NCBI RefSeq assembly: GCF_000333895.2
Contig: NZ_ANFM02000015.1
Location: forward strand, 1-64,000
Origin: Grimontia indica
GTDB lineage: Bacteria > Pseudomonadota > Gammaproteobacteria > Enterobacterales > Vibrionaceae
Length of the DNA stretch: 64,000 bases
Reading direction: 5' to 3'
The translations under genes were made by a program, and so were the position numbers. This document shows, piece by piece, positions 29,114 through 38,217 of this stretch (position 1 is its first letter; every line of letters starts with the position of its first letter). Below the pieces are notes generated by a model. That model saw nothing but the letters and a program-made list of their open reading frames with translations, had not been told where the DNA came from and did not search any database.

Positions 29114-30289
29114 ATGTACCGTATTTCCGAGCTGGCGGATTTAGTCGGATTATCCCGCACGGCGCTGCTTTATTACGAAAAGCAGGGACTGATTCAGGGT
29201 AAGCGTTTGGAAAACAGTTACCGCGTTTACAGTGACAAAGATGTTCAACGTGTTCGTTTGATCCAGAAGCTTCAGGCTGGAGGTTTAACGCTCAAGGAAT
29301 GCAAAGCTTGCCTGAATGCCAAGGTTGACCGTGAGCTTCTACAGAGTCGCCTGAAGCAGTTAGATGAAGAGATCGCGCACAAACAACAATCACGTCAATT
29401 GTTAGCAGCACTGCTGGGTGAAGGGGACTTAAAAGCTTGGCATGAGTCTGTCGACAAAATAGCGCCAGACGCGCATCTCGATTGGTTAATAAAGCAGGGC
29501 TTCATTGAAAAAGAGGCGCTGCACTTGAAATGGTTATCAAAAGACATGAATGAACATGACCGCTACATGGCTGACTTTATGCGTGTTTTCGAAACACTGG
29601 ATCGCTGGGGGCCAGGTTCGGAAGAGGAAACACTTCGTGCACTCAGCAGTGTGAAGTCTTCGCCGAAGACATTGCTTGAAATTGGTTGTGGTAAAGGCAT
29701 TGCGACGACTGTGTTGGCAAAACATACCGACGCAGCGATTACCGCGCTGGACAATGAGCCTTCTGCGCTCAGCCGCTTGAATGAGCGTGCAGCAGAGCTT
29801 GGCTTTTCAGATCGCATAGCAACAGTGAATGCCAGCATGACGGAATTGCCTTTTGACCCTGAGAGTTTTGACCTGATTTGGGCAGAAGGCTGTGCCTACA
29901 TTATGGGAGTCGAAAACGCACTGAAAGCATGGCGTCCATCACTTAAGCAAGAGGGAGTGCTGGTGTTAAGTGATTTGGTCTGGCTGACCGACACGCCAAG
30001 TGACGAAACCAAAACATTCTGGCTACAGGAATACCCAGATATCGGCACCATTGCCAAGCGTGAAGCCCAGGCAAAATCAGCGGGCTACGAAGTGTTAGAG
30101 AGTTTTACCCTTGCACCAGAAGCTTGGAAAAACTACTTCAAACCTTTGGAAGCAAGAGTAAATGCGCTGAAAGCAGACATGCCGGAATCTGCGGCACTGA
30201 AGGATATTCAGACTGAACTGAACATCTACAACCGATATTTAAACGAATTTAGTTATCAGGTCTTTGTACTGAAGAAGAAAGGCCGCTAA
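29114..30289 (+). CDS. MerR-type regulator fused to a SAM-dependent methyltransferase
   Basis: The 391-residue protein joins a MerR-family winged helix (residues 1-70, MYRISELADLVGLSRTALLYYEKQGL) and dimerisation coiled coil (about 75-115) to a class I methyltransferase. The SAM motif I LLEIGCGKG lies near 187-195, the acidic motif II ALDNEPSAL near 210-218, and WAEGCAYIMGVENALKAW near 256-273 follows the usual order. Similar fusions occur in other bacteria, but substrate and signal are not known to me. An AGGAGG site precedes the ATG. The downstream GNAT gene begins 12 bases later. Confidence 0.88.
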   Translation: MYRISELADLVGLSRTALLYYEKQGLIQGKRLENSYRVYSDKDVQRVRLIQKLQAGGLTLKECKACLNAKVDRELLQSRLKQLDEEIAHKQQSRQLLAALLGEGDLKAWHESVDKIAPDAHLDWLIKQGFIEKEALHLKWLSKDMNEHDRYMADFMRVFETLDRWGPGSEEETLRALSSVKSSPKTLLEIGCGKGIATTVLAKHTDAAITALDNEPSALSRLNERAAELGFSDRIATVNASMTELPFDPESFDLIWAEGCAYIMGVENALKAWRPSLKQEGVLVLSDLVWLTDTPSDETKTFWLQEYPDIGTIAKREAQAKSAGYEVLESFTLAPEAWKNYFKPLEARVNALKADMPESAALKDIQTELNIYNRYLNEFSYQVFVLKKKGR

Positions 30290-30301
30290 GGAAAATTAAT
30301 C

Positions 30302-30838
30302 ATGAATTACACCACTTACCAAAAGAACGACGTCGAAGCGATTATTGAATTGCTTCAAGCGACATTTGCCAACTCTGAAGGTGAAGAAGCAGGAAAAATG
30401 CTTGGCGTATTTGCTCGCGCGATGATGGAAACGACACCTGAGCAAGACTTACAGGTATTCATTGCCAAAGACGAAGAAAAAATTGTTGGCGGCGTGATGT
30501 TCTCCACGCTCACGTTGAAGAGTGACAAAACAGCCAAGCTGCTTTCACCAATGGCCGTGAGCACAGAAGTGCAGGGCAAAGGTATTGGCCAGGCGCTGAT
30601 TAACCATGCATTGGGTATCCTGAAATCCCAAGGCGTCGACATTGCGGTGACCTATGGCGATCCTAACTTCTACAGTAAGGTGGGATTTGCACAAATCAGC
30701 GAAGACGTTATCAAAGCGCCATTGCCATTGAGTTTCCCAGAAGGCTGGCTGGGACAGTCGCTAAATGGCGAAGCTTTAGAGGCCATTTCAGGTGAATCAG
30801 GCTGTGTACCTGCACTGAACAATCCAGAACTTTGGTAG
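30302..30838 (+). CDS. GNAT-family N-acetyltransferase
   Basis: This 178-residue protein has the acetyl-CoA-binding GNAT core: strand 4 LLSPMAVSTEVQGKGIGQAL (about 80-99) with the QGKGIG pyrophosphate loop, and DIAVTYGDPNFYSKVGFAQ (about 115-133), the YhbS-like strand 5 with its conserved Gly and Phe. Substrate unknown. It is co-transcribed with the MerR-methyltransferase gene; AAGGAA precedes the start. Confidence 0.87.
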   Translation: MNYTTYQKNDVEAIIELLQATFANSEGEEAGKMLGVFARAMMETTPEQDLQVFIAKDEEKIVGGVMFSTLTLKSDKTAKLLSPMAVSTEVQGKGIGQALINHALGILKSQGVDIAVTYGDPNFYSKVGFAQISEDVIKAPLPLSFPEGWLGQSLNGEALEAISGESGCVPALNNPELW

Positions 30839-30843
30839 TGGTT

Positions 30844-30867
30844 AAAAAGCGCCTTTGGGCGCTTTTT
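30844..30867 (+). terminator. Terminator of the MerR-methyltransferase/GNAT operon
   Basis: Arms AAAAAGCGCC and GGCGCTTTTT with a 4-base loop lie directly after the stop codon. Confidence 0.9.
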
Positions 30868-31022
30868 AGCCTATTGTTTTACAAGTAGTATGTGAATTTT
30901 CAAATGTGATTCAAATCGCATATCAGTCCACTGTCGCTTTTAGTGATAAATTTGTAACCAATGTGAAATATAGCGTTACTAGGCTTACCAGCAAAAGCAG
31001 TAGGTAAGTGAAAGGAAACACT

Positions 31023-32621
31023 ATGAGCGTACGTCAGCGATTGCTGGTGGCATTCACACTTTTTCTCGCGTCAACGATAGGACTCGGCAGTTTGGCGCTG
31101 TGGATTTCATCCCGTTCGACCGATGCGTATTCGGAATACGTGAACGAACAGCTTCCTGAAGTATGGGCGCTCTTGGCGCTTGAAAGAGATCATCGAGACC
31201 TCTCAACCCTTTCTCAAAAGATTAAAGCTCAGCTCCTGTTCTGGGGCGAAATCACACCGCAATTTGAGAGCTTCCAAGCAAATTACCAAGCGAGTTGGGA
31301 GCAACTCTACCAGCATCCTTCCCTTAGTGAATGGGTTCACGCCAACGCGGAAAACAAAGAGAAAGTTGATGCTTATGTCATAAAGTTATCCCGCGCGATT
31401 AAAGACAAAAGCTTCTACGACGCTGGGCGAGTGGTCGACTTTGATTTGTATCCCGCTGTAGATCCAATGTTAGCTGCGATAAGTGAGAAGCTGGCGGAGC
31501 GGCGTGAATATGCAAATATTTCTGCAGGTGGATTGATCGCCTTTTTAAAGCAACAGTCGATGTTCATCATGGCCGCAATCGGTATAGCGACCATTGTCGC
31601 TGTGATCTTGATGTTGTGGCTGCATCACACCGTCATCATTCGTATGAATAGGATTTCGAGGGCGCTGACCAATATTGATACGGAATCTGATCTCACTGTA
31701 CGTCTTGAAGACCATTACAAAGATGAAGTGTCAGCGATTGTCCGAGCATCCAATAATTTGCTGGAGAAGTTCAATCATTTCGTCACGCACATTCACACCA
31801 GAACCGGGGAGTTGGATGAACAATCCGGTACGCTCGATGGCCAGAGCCACAGGGTGTCGGACATTAACAAAGACACTCAGTCACAAATCAATGAAGTGGC
31901 TCAGTCTTTGACTGTGATGGAAACGGCGACCTCAGACATCGTGTCGGCAGTTAACAACACGCGTGAATGTATCGGCAAAATGGCCAAAGACAATGGTGAT
32001 CTTCAGGCGCAGATGACCGCGACAGAGAAGTCGATTGCCTACAGTGTTGATTCTGTTGGCAAAGTGGCAATCACGATGGAAACTCTGAGAGCCACCAGTG
32101 AAAAAATCTCTGGGGTGACTGATGTGATTGAGTCCATTGCTGAACAAACCAACCTGTTAGCGCTCAATGCGGCTATTGAAGCCGCACGTGCTGGCGAGCA
32201 GGGCAGAGGGTTTGCTGTTGTCGCAGACGAAGTTCGTAGTTTGTCGAAACGCACGTCTGAGTCGACGGGAGACATTCGGAACTGGATTAACGATCTGATT
32301 TCACAGGTTGAAGCTGCAAGCTCATTATTGAGTGAAACTAAGGTGGCGAGTGAAAACAACCAGCAAGCGAGTGTGCAGCTTCAACAATATCTCAGTGAAA
32401 TGCACCGCACGTTTGAAGGTTTGGAACAACTCAGTGCAGAAGCTGGTGTGGCACTGACTTCCCAGCACCGCGAGATAGAGCACCTGACAGAGCGAAGAAG
32501 GGAATTGAAGCGCGGGAGCCAGTCATTGACTGATGCCATCAATACCACCAGTCATGTCAGCGGTCAGCTAAGCAGTCAGTCGAGTGAGCTGTCTAAACTC
32601 ACGATGCAGTTCAAGACCTAG
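31023..32621 (+). CDS. Methyl-accepting chemotaxis protein
   Basis: This 532-residue transmembrane receptor relays ligand binding to CheA. It has a membrane helix at about 8-28, a periplasmic, largely helical sensor of about 155 residues, a second membrane helix near 183-205, a HAMP domain (about 206-260) and a signalling domain (about 300-525) with the nearly invariant hairpin tip [20 protein letters not shown] followed by [15 protein letters not shown] start at the ATG at 31023 behind AAAGGA rather than the GTG at 31008. No C-terminal CheR-binding pentapeptide is seen. Ligand unknown. Confidence 0.92.
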   Translation: MSVRQRLLVAFTLFLASTIGLGSLALWISSRSTDAYSEYVNEQLPEVWALLALERDHRDLSTLSQKIKAQLLFWGEITPQFESFQANYQASWEQLYQHPSLSEWVHANAENKEKVDAYVIKLSRAIKDKSFYDAGRVVDFDLYPAVDPMLAAISEKLAERREYANISAGGLIAFLKQQSMFIMAAIGIATIVAVILMLWLHHTVIIRMNRISRALTNIDTESDLTVRLEDHYKDEVSAIVRASNNLLEKFNHFVTHIHTRTGELDEQSGTLDGQSHRVSDINKDTQSQINEVAQSLTVMETATSDIVSAVNNTRECIGKMAKDNGDLQAQMTATEKSIAYSVDSVGKVAITMETLRATSEKISGVTDVIESIAEQTNLLALNAAIEAARAGEQGRGFAVVADEVRSLSKRTSESTGDIRNWINDLISQVEAASSLLSETKVASENNQQASVQLQQYLSEMHRTFEGLEQLSAEAGVALTSQHREIEHLTERRRELKRGSQSLTDAINTTSHVSGQLSSQSSELSKLTMQFKT

Positions 32622-32638
32622 ACGAGGGACGAAAGAAG

Positions 32639-32662
32639 CAAGCCTGCATTAAAGCAGGCTTG
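32639..32662. terminator. Terminator between convergent genes
   Basis: Perfect arms CAAGCCTGC and GCAGGCTTG with a 6-base loop lie between the chemotaxis receptor and the acid-sugar operon. T runs are short on both sides. Confidence 0.65.
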
Positions 32663-32688
32663 TTGGTATCAATGAGTTTCTCCTGGTG

Positions 32689-33390
32689 CTATCCAGTCGG
32701 TCGAGGTGATTGCTGAACTTCCAGACATGTCTTGGAGATGGCGCTGACCTGACCTTGTAACCCCGGCTTTTCTGATGGAAATGCACCAGCAAAGGCCGCC
32801 GTACCCACTGTGAAGCCTGAGGCACCTGATTGGTATACCGCCTCAATACGCTCTTGGTTATCAATACTCCCCGCCATGATGACCGGCTTTGATGACGCTT
32901 CACATACTCTGCGCATTAACTCGGGTACATCTCCCGAAAAACGATACGCCAACAAATCTAGTCCGTCGACCCCATCGATCGCTGAAATCTCTTCTGCATG
33001 CTGGGCAATGCTCTCGACACTGCCACTCAGGATGCTTGGATGTCCTTGTATTTCTCCTGCAAAAGGGTAGTACTTAAGAGGGTGGTTTCTCACCAATGGA
33101 GCGACCAGTTCCGGCCTGGTTCCACCAAGCAGATAATCGACGTTCAAGGTCATCGCCGCTTTCGCCGATCGGATTTCACTTTCCTGATCCAAACTCACCA
33201 CTTCCAGATAAACAAACGCTCCTGCCTGACGAATGTCCTCAGCCAGCAACTGTAGTTCTTCGAAAGGCAAACCGACATCTTTGAAGCCGATATGTATCGC
33301 CCCGCCATCAATCACCTCTTTTACTCTCTCGCGCGCGTCAGGGATGGTTTTGTCGTTCTCTGTCAGCATAAAGATAAAATCAAAGCTCAT
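32689..33390 (-). CDS. HisA-like (beta/alpha)8-barrel protein of acid-sugar operon
   Basis: This 233-residue protein looks like a TIM barrel: regular strand-helix alternation, with IHIGFKDVGLPFEEL early and a C-terminal phosphate-binding pair of loops, PVIMAGSIDN (about 170-179) and GFTVGTAAFAG (about 194-204), as in HisA-like and other phosphosugar barrels. It overlaps the end of the upstream pdxA2 gene by 11 bases. It may process or isomerise a phosphorylated four-carbon intermediate, but its reaction is not known to me. It is the last gene of the operon. Confidence 0.72.
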   Translation of the reverse strand: MSFDFIFMLTENDKTIPDARERVKEVIDGGAIHIGFKDVGLPFEELQLLAEDIRQAGAFVYLEVVSLDQESEIRSAKAAMTLNVDYLLGGTRPELVAPLVRNHPLKYYPFAGEIQGHPSILSGSVESIAQHAEEISAIDGVDGLDLLAYRFSGDVPELMRRVCEASSKPVIMAGSIDNQERIEAVYQSGASGFTVGTAAFAGAFPSEKPGLQGQVSAISKTCLEVQQSPRPTG

Positions 33391-34408
33391 GATGGCTCTC
33401 CTCTGGTTGGTTCAGTGTATCTCTGTTTTGTGATAGTTGATGGGCGCATCGGATAGATGCCAATAGGCTGGAGGGTGAGGCGATGCCTTTACCTGCAATG
33501 TCGAAACCTGTTCCGTGATCTGGACTGGTGCGGATAAAGGGTAATCCAAGCGTGACATTCACGCCTTCATCTAGCCCCATGTACTTCACCGGTATCAGTC
33601 CCTGATCGTGATATTGGGCGACGACGATATCGAATCTACCTTCTCTGGCCTGCATAAACACAGTGTCTCCGGGCCATGGACCAGAGGCATTGATGCCTTT
33701 GCGCTTTGCGTATTCGATAGCGGGATTGATGATGTTCTTCTCCTCATCACCGAAAAGTCCGTTTTCTCCCGCGTGTGGGTTTAGACCCGCGACCGCAATG
33801 CGAGGAGCAGGAATGCCAAACTGAATGCAGGCGTTATGTGCCAGTTCAATCGCACGGCATTGCGCGTTGAAATCAGCCTGCTCGATGGCATTTCGCAAGG
33901 AACAATGCACAGTGACGAGCACGGTTTTGATACTCTCGTTTAACAGCATCATAGCCACGTCATCGGCACCGCCGTAATCTGCAAAAATCTCGGTATGTCC
34001 TGGGTAAGGCACCTTGGCAAGACTTAACGATTCTTTGTTGATGGGCGCAGTTACCACGCCAGAAACTTCGCCATTTTTTGCTAACTCGATGGCTTTCAAA
34101 ATGGCTTTAAATGCTACTTCTCCGCTATCACGTTGTACGCGGCCTACGCGTGGGTGTTTGTCGAGATGACTGCTGACCAGCAGGTTCACAACGCCTTGTT
34201 GATGTCGAGCATCACGAGGATGAGTGACCACATTTAGCTTCATTTGAGGTTGATAGATAGCCAATGCCGACTCGATGACGGTCAGGTCTCCGATCACCAC
34301 GCAACTTGGCAATGGTTCTGAGCTGTTCAGGGCTTTCAGAATGATTTCTGGCCCGATGCCGGAAGGATCGCCCATGGTAATAGCAACCGGTTTTTCATTC
34401 GCTAACAT
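33380..34408 (-). CDS. pdxA2: 4-phospho-D-threonate/erythronate 3-dehydrogenase (PdxA2)
   Basis: This 342-residue NAD-dependent enzyme of the PdxA family has the opening ITMGDPSGIGPEI and the three metal-binding histidines in PYPGHTEIF, VAQYHDQGLIP and TSPDHGTGFDIAG. PdxA proper makes a pyridoxal precursor, but a copy beside a DUF1537 kinase is the catabolic PdxA2, which oxidatively decarboxylates a 4-phosphorylated threonate or erythronate to dihydroxyacetone phosphate. I start at 34408, where AAGGAGAA precedes the ATG; the frame is open to 34450. It overlaps the kinase gene by 14 bases. Confidence 0.88.
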   Translation of the reverse strand: MLANEKPVAITMGDPSGIGPEIILKALNSSEPLPSCVVIGDLTVIESALAIYQPQMKLNVVTHPRDARHQQGVVNLLVSSHLDKHPRVGRVQRDSGEVAFKAILKAIELAKNGEVSGVVTAPINKESLSLAKVPYPGHTEIFADYGGADDVAMMLLNESIKTVLVTVHCSLRNAIEQADFNAQCRAIELAHNACIQFGIPAPRIAVAGLNPHAGENGLFGDEEKNIINPAIEYAKRKGINASGPWPGDTVFMQAREGRFDIVVAQYHDQGLIPVKYMGLDEGVNVTLGLPFIRTSPDHGTGFDIAGKGIASPSSLLASIRCAHQLSQNRDTLNQPEESHHEL

Positions 34409-35540
34409 GACGTTCTCCTTTGTGGTTGAATCCGAATTGACGGATGGCATTTTTCAAGGAGTCTGGTTGGCCAAATCCCCCTGCTTTTATGCCAATAAAA
34501 AAAGGTGTTTCTGAATGGGGCAGAACGGCGTGACAAACCGGAAAGCCTTTCTCCAACTGGTGACACAGCGTCATAGTGGTCACGCCAATTCGATCCAAAA
34601 TAGCGCGGGAAGTCTCACCGCCTGTTGCGATCAATCCGTCATAGCGCGCGTGAGTAATAAGACGAGCTGCTTCGCTTGATAGCTTGTGCAACACGCTTTT
34701 TGGGTCTGCGTTTTTTATTGATGGTGCGGCGAGCATAGCGAGCTCATGCGCGTGGGAATTCTGTTCTTCTAAGCCAATGGATGTGCATTCGAGCTGCGCC
34801 TTTTGCTGGTGGCTAACTTCGTTTGCACTGCCTATCACCACGAGTAATCTGGAAGCCTTAAAGGGAAACGAACTCTCAGAGGGTTGACTCTCAAACCTTA
34901 CGGCCAGCGCTTGAGCCAAGCCTTGCGAGCCAACCCAAAGAATCTTTTCAGGGTTTGGGAAATGACTGACCAATAAATCCAGTGCTGGCTGAGAGTCGGC
35001 ATCCAGAATGAGCACCTTGTTACTCGTCAATGCCTCATTAACGGCTTCGGAAGAAGCATCTCCCGCCAATACCGCGATAGCGCCAATATCTGCGGGAACC
35101 AACTCAACAATCGAAGATGTGAGCGCAGGGTGTACCGGATCTTTCCCATAACTGGATTCAGCAACAGGAGTGCCATTAACGTACTGAACGCCAGCTCTGG
35201 TTATGCGCCCAGCGTCTGGAAAGGCGGGGGCGATAACAAGATGCTGTTTTCTACTGGCATGAAAAGCGGCGCGGATCTCCGCTTCAATGTGCCCACGCAA
35301 CGTGGAATCGATAGTTTTGATGATCAGTTCATTTTCTTGCGTATTGTCGGCTGCCTGTTTGGTTATCTCGTAAGCCAACTCTTCGGTCAGACTGCGAGAG
35401 TTCGTGTCGATAGAGACAACTTGTGCGCTTGGATTTTGGTGATGATTAAGCACCACTTCGCAATGTTTACCCTTTTCATAGAAAGGTAAGGCAGCGTCTG
35501 CAGCACTTGTTAAATCGTCAGCAATGATACGTACTTTCAT
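34395..35540 (-). CDS. Four-carbon acid-sugar kinase (DUF1537; DtnK/DerK-like)
   Basis: This 381-residue kinase phosphorylates D-threonate, D-erythronate or a related acid sugar with ATP. The N-terminal KVRIIADDLTSAADAALPF carries the acid-sugar-binding DD motif, and the C-terminal LIATGGETSRAILDR is the nucleotide-binding GGET segment of the family. I start at 35540 (ATG, GGAGG 10 bases upstream) since the frame's earlier codons run into the operator. It is first in the operon. Which epimer is used cannot be read from sequence. Confidence 0.87.
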   Translation of the reverse strand: MKVRIIADDLTSAADAALPFYEKGKHCEVVLNHHQNPSAQVVSIDTNSRSLTEELAYEITKQAADNTQENELIIKTIDSTLRGHIEAEIRAAFHASRKQHLVIAPAFPDAGRITRAGVQYVNGTPVAESSYGKDPVHPALTSSIVELVPADIGAIAVLAGDASSEAVNEALTSNKVLILDADSQPALDLLVSHFPNPEKILWVGSQGLAQALAVRFESQPSESSFPFKASRLLVVIGSANEVSHQQKAQLECTSIGLEEQNSHAHELAMLAAPSIKNADPKSVLHKLSSEAARLITHARYDGLIATGGETSRAILDRIGVTTMTLCHQLEKGFPVCHAVLPHSETPFFIGIKAGGFGQPDSLKNAIRQFGFNHKGERHVSE

Positions 35541-35620
35541 CCTTTGCATACCTCCATTGAAATCATGGGGAAATGCTAAGGCAATGTTGCTCTGACGAAT
35601 ATCGACAATAACTGACAGGT

Positions 35621-35643
35621 ATTGGTGATATATAATCACCAAT
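35621..35643. promoter_or_regulatory. Palindromic operator between acid-sugar operon and LysR gene
   Basis: Two perfect 9-base arms, ATTGGTGAT and ATCACCAAT, flank a 5-base AT spacer centred midway between the two divergent start codons. The symmetry suits a LysR-type recognition site for the neighbouring regulator. Confidence 0.7.
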
Positions 35644-35686
35644 TTTGCTAAAGTAAAAATGAAATACCGAAGCGTTAAGGAATGAC

Positions 35687-36565
35687 ATGAAACGGAGAGA
35701 TATCCCGTCTTTGGATGACTTGCGAGCTTTTGAGGCAGTGGGCAGGCTGGGTTCGGTCAGGGCTGCGGCAGACGATTTGGCCCTCACTCATGGTGCGGTC
35801 AGTCGCCGCGTCAGCAAGCTCTCTGAGGACATTCGAGTAAGTTTGTTGGAGCCTGTGGGAAGAGGCGTAAAGCTAACTTCTGAAGGGGAAAAACTGTTTG
35901 GATTGATGCAAGGGTTCTTTGAAGACCTTGCCGATACACTAGAAGAAATCCGAACACCAATCCCTTCACCACCTGTGTTGCTATCTTGTGAGCGCTCGGT
36001 GGCGATGCATTGGCTTATCCCTCATCTCAGTCAGTTTCAGGATGCGAGGCCAGATATTGAAATCAATCTTTCCGTTGGGGGAGGGCATTTTGACTTTAAG
36101 CGGGATGGCATCACGTTAGCGCTTCGAAGAATGGATTTCAGTGTTGACCCGCGTTGGAAGGTCGAGCCGTTGTTTGAGGAAGAAATGGGCCCCGTGATGA
36201 CAGAAAAACAGCGTGAGTTATTTGAACAAGGTGATTACGTTGCCTTGTCCAGTAAAACCCGTCCAGACGCATGGCGAGACTGGTTGGCTCTCTGCCCAGA
36301 CGCGAAACCTCCTCGCGAATACCGTTTTCTGGATCACCATTTTCTGATGGTTGAATCGGCCGTGAATGGTCTGGGTGTGGCGATATGCCCAAAAGTATTG
36401 GCGATCAATGAGCTAAAGAAACAGCGATTAGTTAGCCCTTTGGGTTTTGCCAAAGACGGTTCTTACTACGGTTTGTTGTATGAGAGCAACAAGCCATTAA
36501 GCAGCGAAGCGGCAGAGGTTAAACGCTGGCTTAAATCTCTAGGAAAGTCTTTAAGTGACGGTTAG
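35687..36565 (+). CDS. LysR-family regulator of the acid-sugar operon (GcvA-like)
   Basis: This 292-residue regulator has the winged helix at residues 5-65 (SLDDLRAFEAVGRLGSVRAA, then THGAVSRRVSKLSE), typical of the GcvA-like subgroup, and an effector domain from about 90. It is divergent from the DUF1537 kinase with a strong palindrome between, so it most likely senses the acid sugar or its phosphate and switches the operon. Confidence 0.88.
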   Translation: MKRRDIPSLDDLRAFEAVGRLGSVRAAADDLALTHGAVSRRVSKLSEDIRVSLLEPVGRGVKLTSEGEKLFGLMQGFFEDLADTLEEIRTPIPSPPVLLSCERSVAMHWLIPHLSQFQDARPDIEINLSVGGGHFDFKRDGITLALRRMDFSVDPRWKVEPLFEEEMGPVMTEKQRELFEQGDYVALSSKTRPDAWRDWLALCPDAKPPREYRFLDHHFLMVESAVNGLGVAICPKVLAINELKKQRLVSPLGFAKDGSYYGLLYESNKPLSSEAAEVKRWLKSLGKSLSDG

Positions 36566-36707
36566 TGCATGCTAAACACTGGCACTCGTTAGAAATGTAA
36601 ACAGGACATATAAACGAGAGCTGGCGTGTATTTTGGTTTTCTATAGTAGGAGGTTGTCGAAAATTTCGTCACTATTGTCTGAGTTGATGCAAACAAGGAC
36701 GATAACA

Positions 36708-37148
36708 ATGATCAAGAAAATCGCGATAGCAGCAGTCAGCGCAATGATGATGTTGGCTATGCCAGCGAAAGCCAATGTTGATGCCTTCGCCACTTGCATG
36801 GTGGACTCATTGAATGGCAAAGAGCGCAAACAGCTTGCACAGTGGGTGTACTTCGCGATTGCTGCACACCCTGAGATGGCGCCTTTTGCGAAAGTGACGG
36901 ATAAAGACCGTGACGTCTCTGACAAAGTGATGGGTGATTTGGTCAACCGGCTGTTGATTGAAGATTGCTCTGAGGAGTTGGTGGTTGCTTTCAATCAAAA
37001 CCCATTGGCAGTGAATCAGGCATTCGAGTTTGTTGGTAAAGTCGCCATGCAGGAATTGATGACAAATCCAGAAGTGATGGCAACTATTTCCAATTATGCG
37101 GAGCATCTGGACCAAGAGAAATTAAACGGATTGTTGAGCGGAAAATAA
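36708..37148 (+). CDS. Small secreted protein of unknown function
   Basis: The 146-residue product has a clear signal peptide (about 1-23, MIKKIAIAAVSAMMMLAMPAK, cut near AKA). The mature part is helical, with one cysteine pair that may form a disulphide (CMVDSL near 31 and DCSEEL near 87). I start at 36708 behind AAGGAC; an upstream GTG/ATG frame adds a poor N terminus. Family not recognised. Confidence 0.72.
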   Translation: MIKKIAIAAVSAMMMLAMPAKANVDAFATCMVDSLNGKERKQLAQWVYFAIAAHPEMAPFAKVTDKDRDVSDKVMGDLVNRLLIEDCSEELVVAFNQNPLAVNQAFEFVGKVAMQELMTNPEVMATISNYAEHLDQEKLNGLLSGK

Positions 37149-37203
37149 TCTCATCGAATACGCACCGGAATTCTCCAAACGGGAAAAGCTGCTGAGACTA
37201 ATT

Positions 37204-37614
37204 TTGATTGGTTGCGGCGGCTTTTTGTTGTTTCTGACTGCGCAATTTTGGCTGTTGCCAATGATAGACAACTTCGCTGAACGCCCACATTGCTATTCGA
37301 TTTTTGGCATCCAGCTTGTTAACTACTTTTGGTATCTCGTCTTTGTCGGATTTCCTTTATCGATATTCATTCCCGCGATGTTATTTGTCCCATTGGGAGT
37401 GAAAGGGTGGATGCAGGGACAGTTTCCGCCAATAGGTACAAAGGTCTTTCGTCGCACACGTATTAAAGTTGGAGTCCAGGGTAAACTGTTCTCTGTGTTT
37501 CAAATGCTGCCTGCCATTTTGGTGTTGGCTCTGTCAGTTTGGGGCTACTTCCAGGCTTCAGCACTATCCCCAATAGATTTGAGCCAATTTGACCTGTCTT
37601 TATGTGAAAAATGA
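37204..37614 (+). CDS. Small inner-membrane protein of unknown function
   Basis: The frame encodes about 136 residues with three hydrophobic segments (about 2-20, 36-62 and 100-122) and a basic loop VFRRTRIKVG. The first acceptable start is the TTG at 37204, but the frame is open back to 37138 and the upstream codons read EYAPEFSKREKLLRLI, which looks like a genuine basic flank of the first membrane helix. The true start may be a rare codon in that stretch, or translation may be coupled to the preceding gene 56 bases away. Function not recognised. Confidence 0.5.
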   Translation: MIGCGGFLLFLTAQFWLLPMIDNFAERPHCYSIFGIQLVNYFWYLVFVGFPLSIFIPAMLFVPLGVKGWMQGQFPPIGTKVFRRTRIKVGVQGKLFSVFQMLPAILVLALSVWGYFQASALSPIDLSQFDLSLCEK

Positions 37615-37683
37615 GCGCCTGCTTCCGCGGCGAATAGCTTAACAACGCTAGGATTATCAGTATGTCGGGTTTTGCAGGAAGAC

Positions 37684-38031
37684 ATGTTGATCCAAGTCCA
37701 ATGCCACTGCGGCAATGTATCGCTTTCCGCTGAATACCCACCCACAGAAGTGACTCATTGTAATTGCTCGATATGTCGGCGATATGCGGCAGCCTGGTCT
37801 TATTACGGGTTGGATGAAGTGAACGTTTCGGTCAGGAGTAGCTCACCCAAAACGTATTGCTGGGGAGACGAAGATATAGAATTCCATTACTGTCCGAATT
37901 GCGGATGTGTTACCCACTATGTCACCACGCCCAAATGCGCAGCCAAAATTATTGCGATCAACATGCGAATGGCCGATAAACATACGCTCGAAAACCTTCC
38001 CGTTCGATACGTCAATGGTGCCAGTTTCTAA
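37684..38031 (+). CDS. GFA/CENP-V family zinc-binding protein
   Basis: This 115-residue protein has the zinc-coordinating cysteines of the glutathione-dependent formaldehyde-activating family: QCHCGNV near residues 5-11, HCNCSICRR near 26-34 and YCPNCGCVTHY near 70-80. Despite the family name, few members are shown to act on formaldehyde. I start at the ATG at 37684 behind AGGA; a TTG lies 12 bases upstream. No partner gene is evident. Confidence 0.87.
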   Translation: MLIQVQCHCGNVSLSAEYPPTEVTHCNCSICRRYAAAWSYYGLDEVNVSVRSSSPKTYCWGDEDIEFHYCPNCGCVTHYVTTPKCAAKIIAINMRMADKHTLENLPVRYVNGASF

Positions 38032-38217
38032 GTCTCAAATATTCTCTCTTTTTAGTCATTTCATTAAGAAATCCGTGTGTGAATGCATGTTCATATTGAA
38101 AATTTTTCAAACTTTTTAATTGTTATAAAACATTGAGATAGCATTCAATTTGGCACAAGGCTTATTCGTCTGCGAAATATTCACGAAAATGCTTGGGTCT
38201 GTTTGGGGGAGTTAGAC

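Noticed and set aside
33380-34408. PdxA for pyridoxal phosphate synthesis
   Set aside because: Operon context with a DUF1537 kinase and a LysR gene marks it as catabolic PdxA2.
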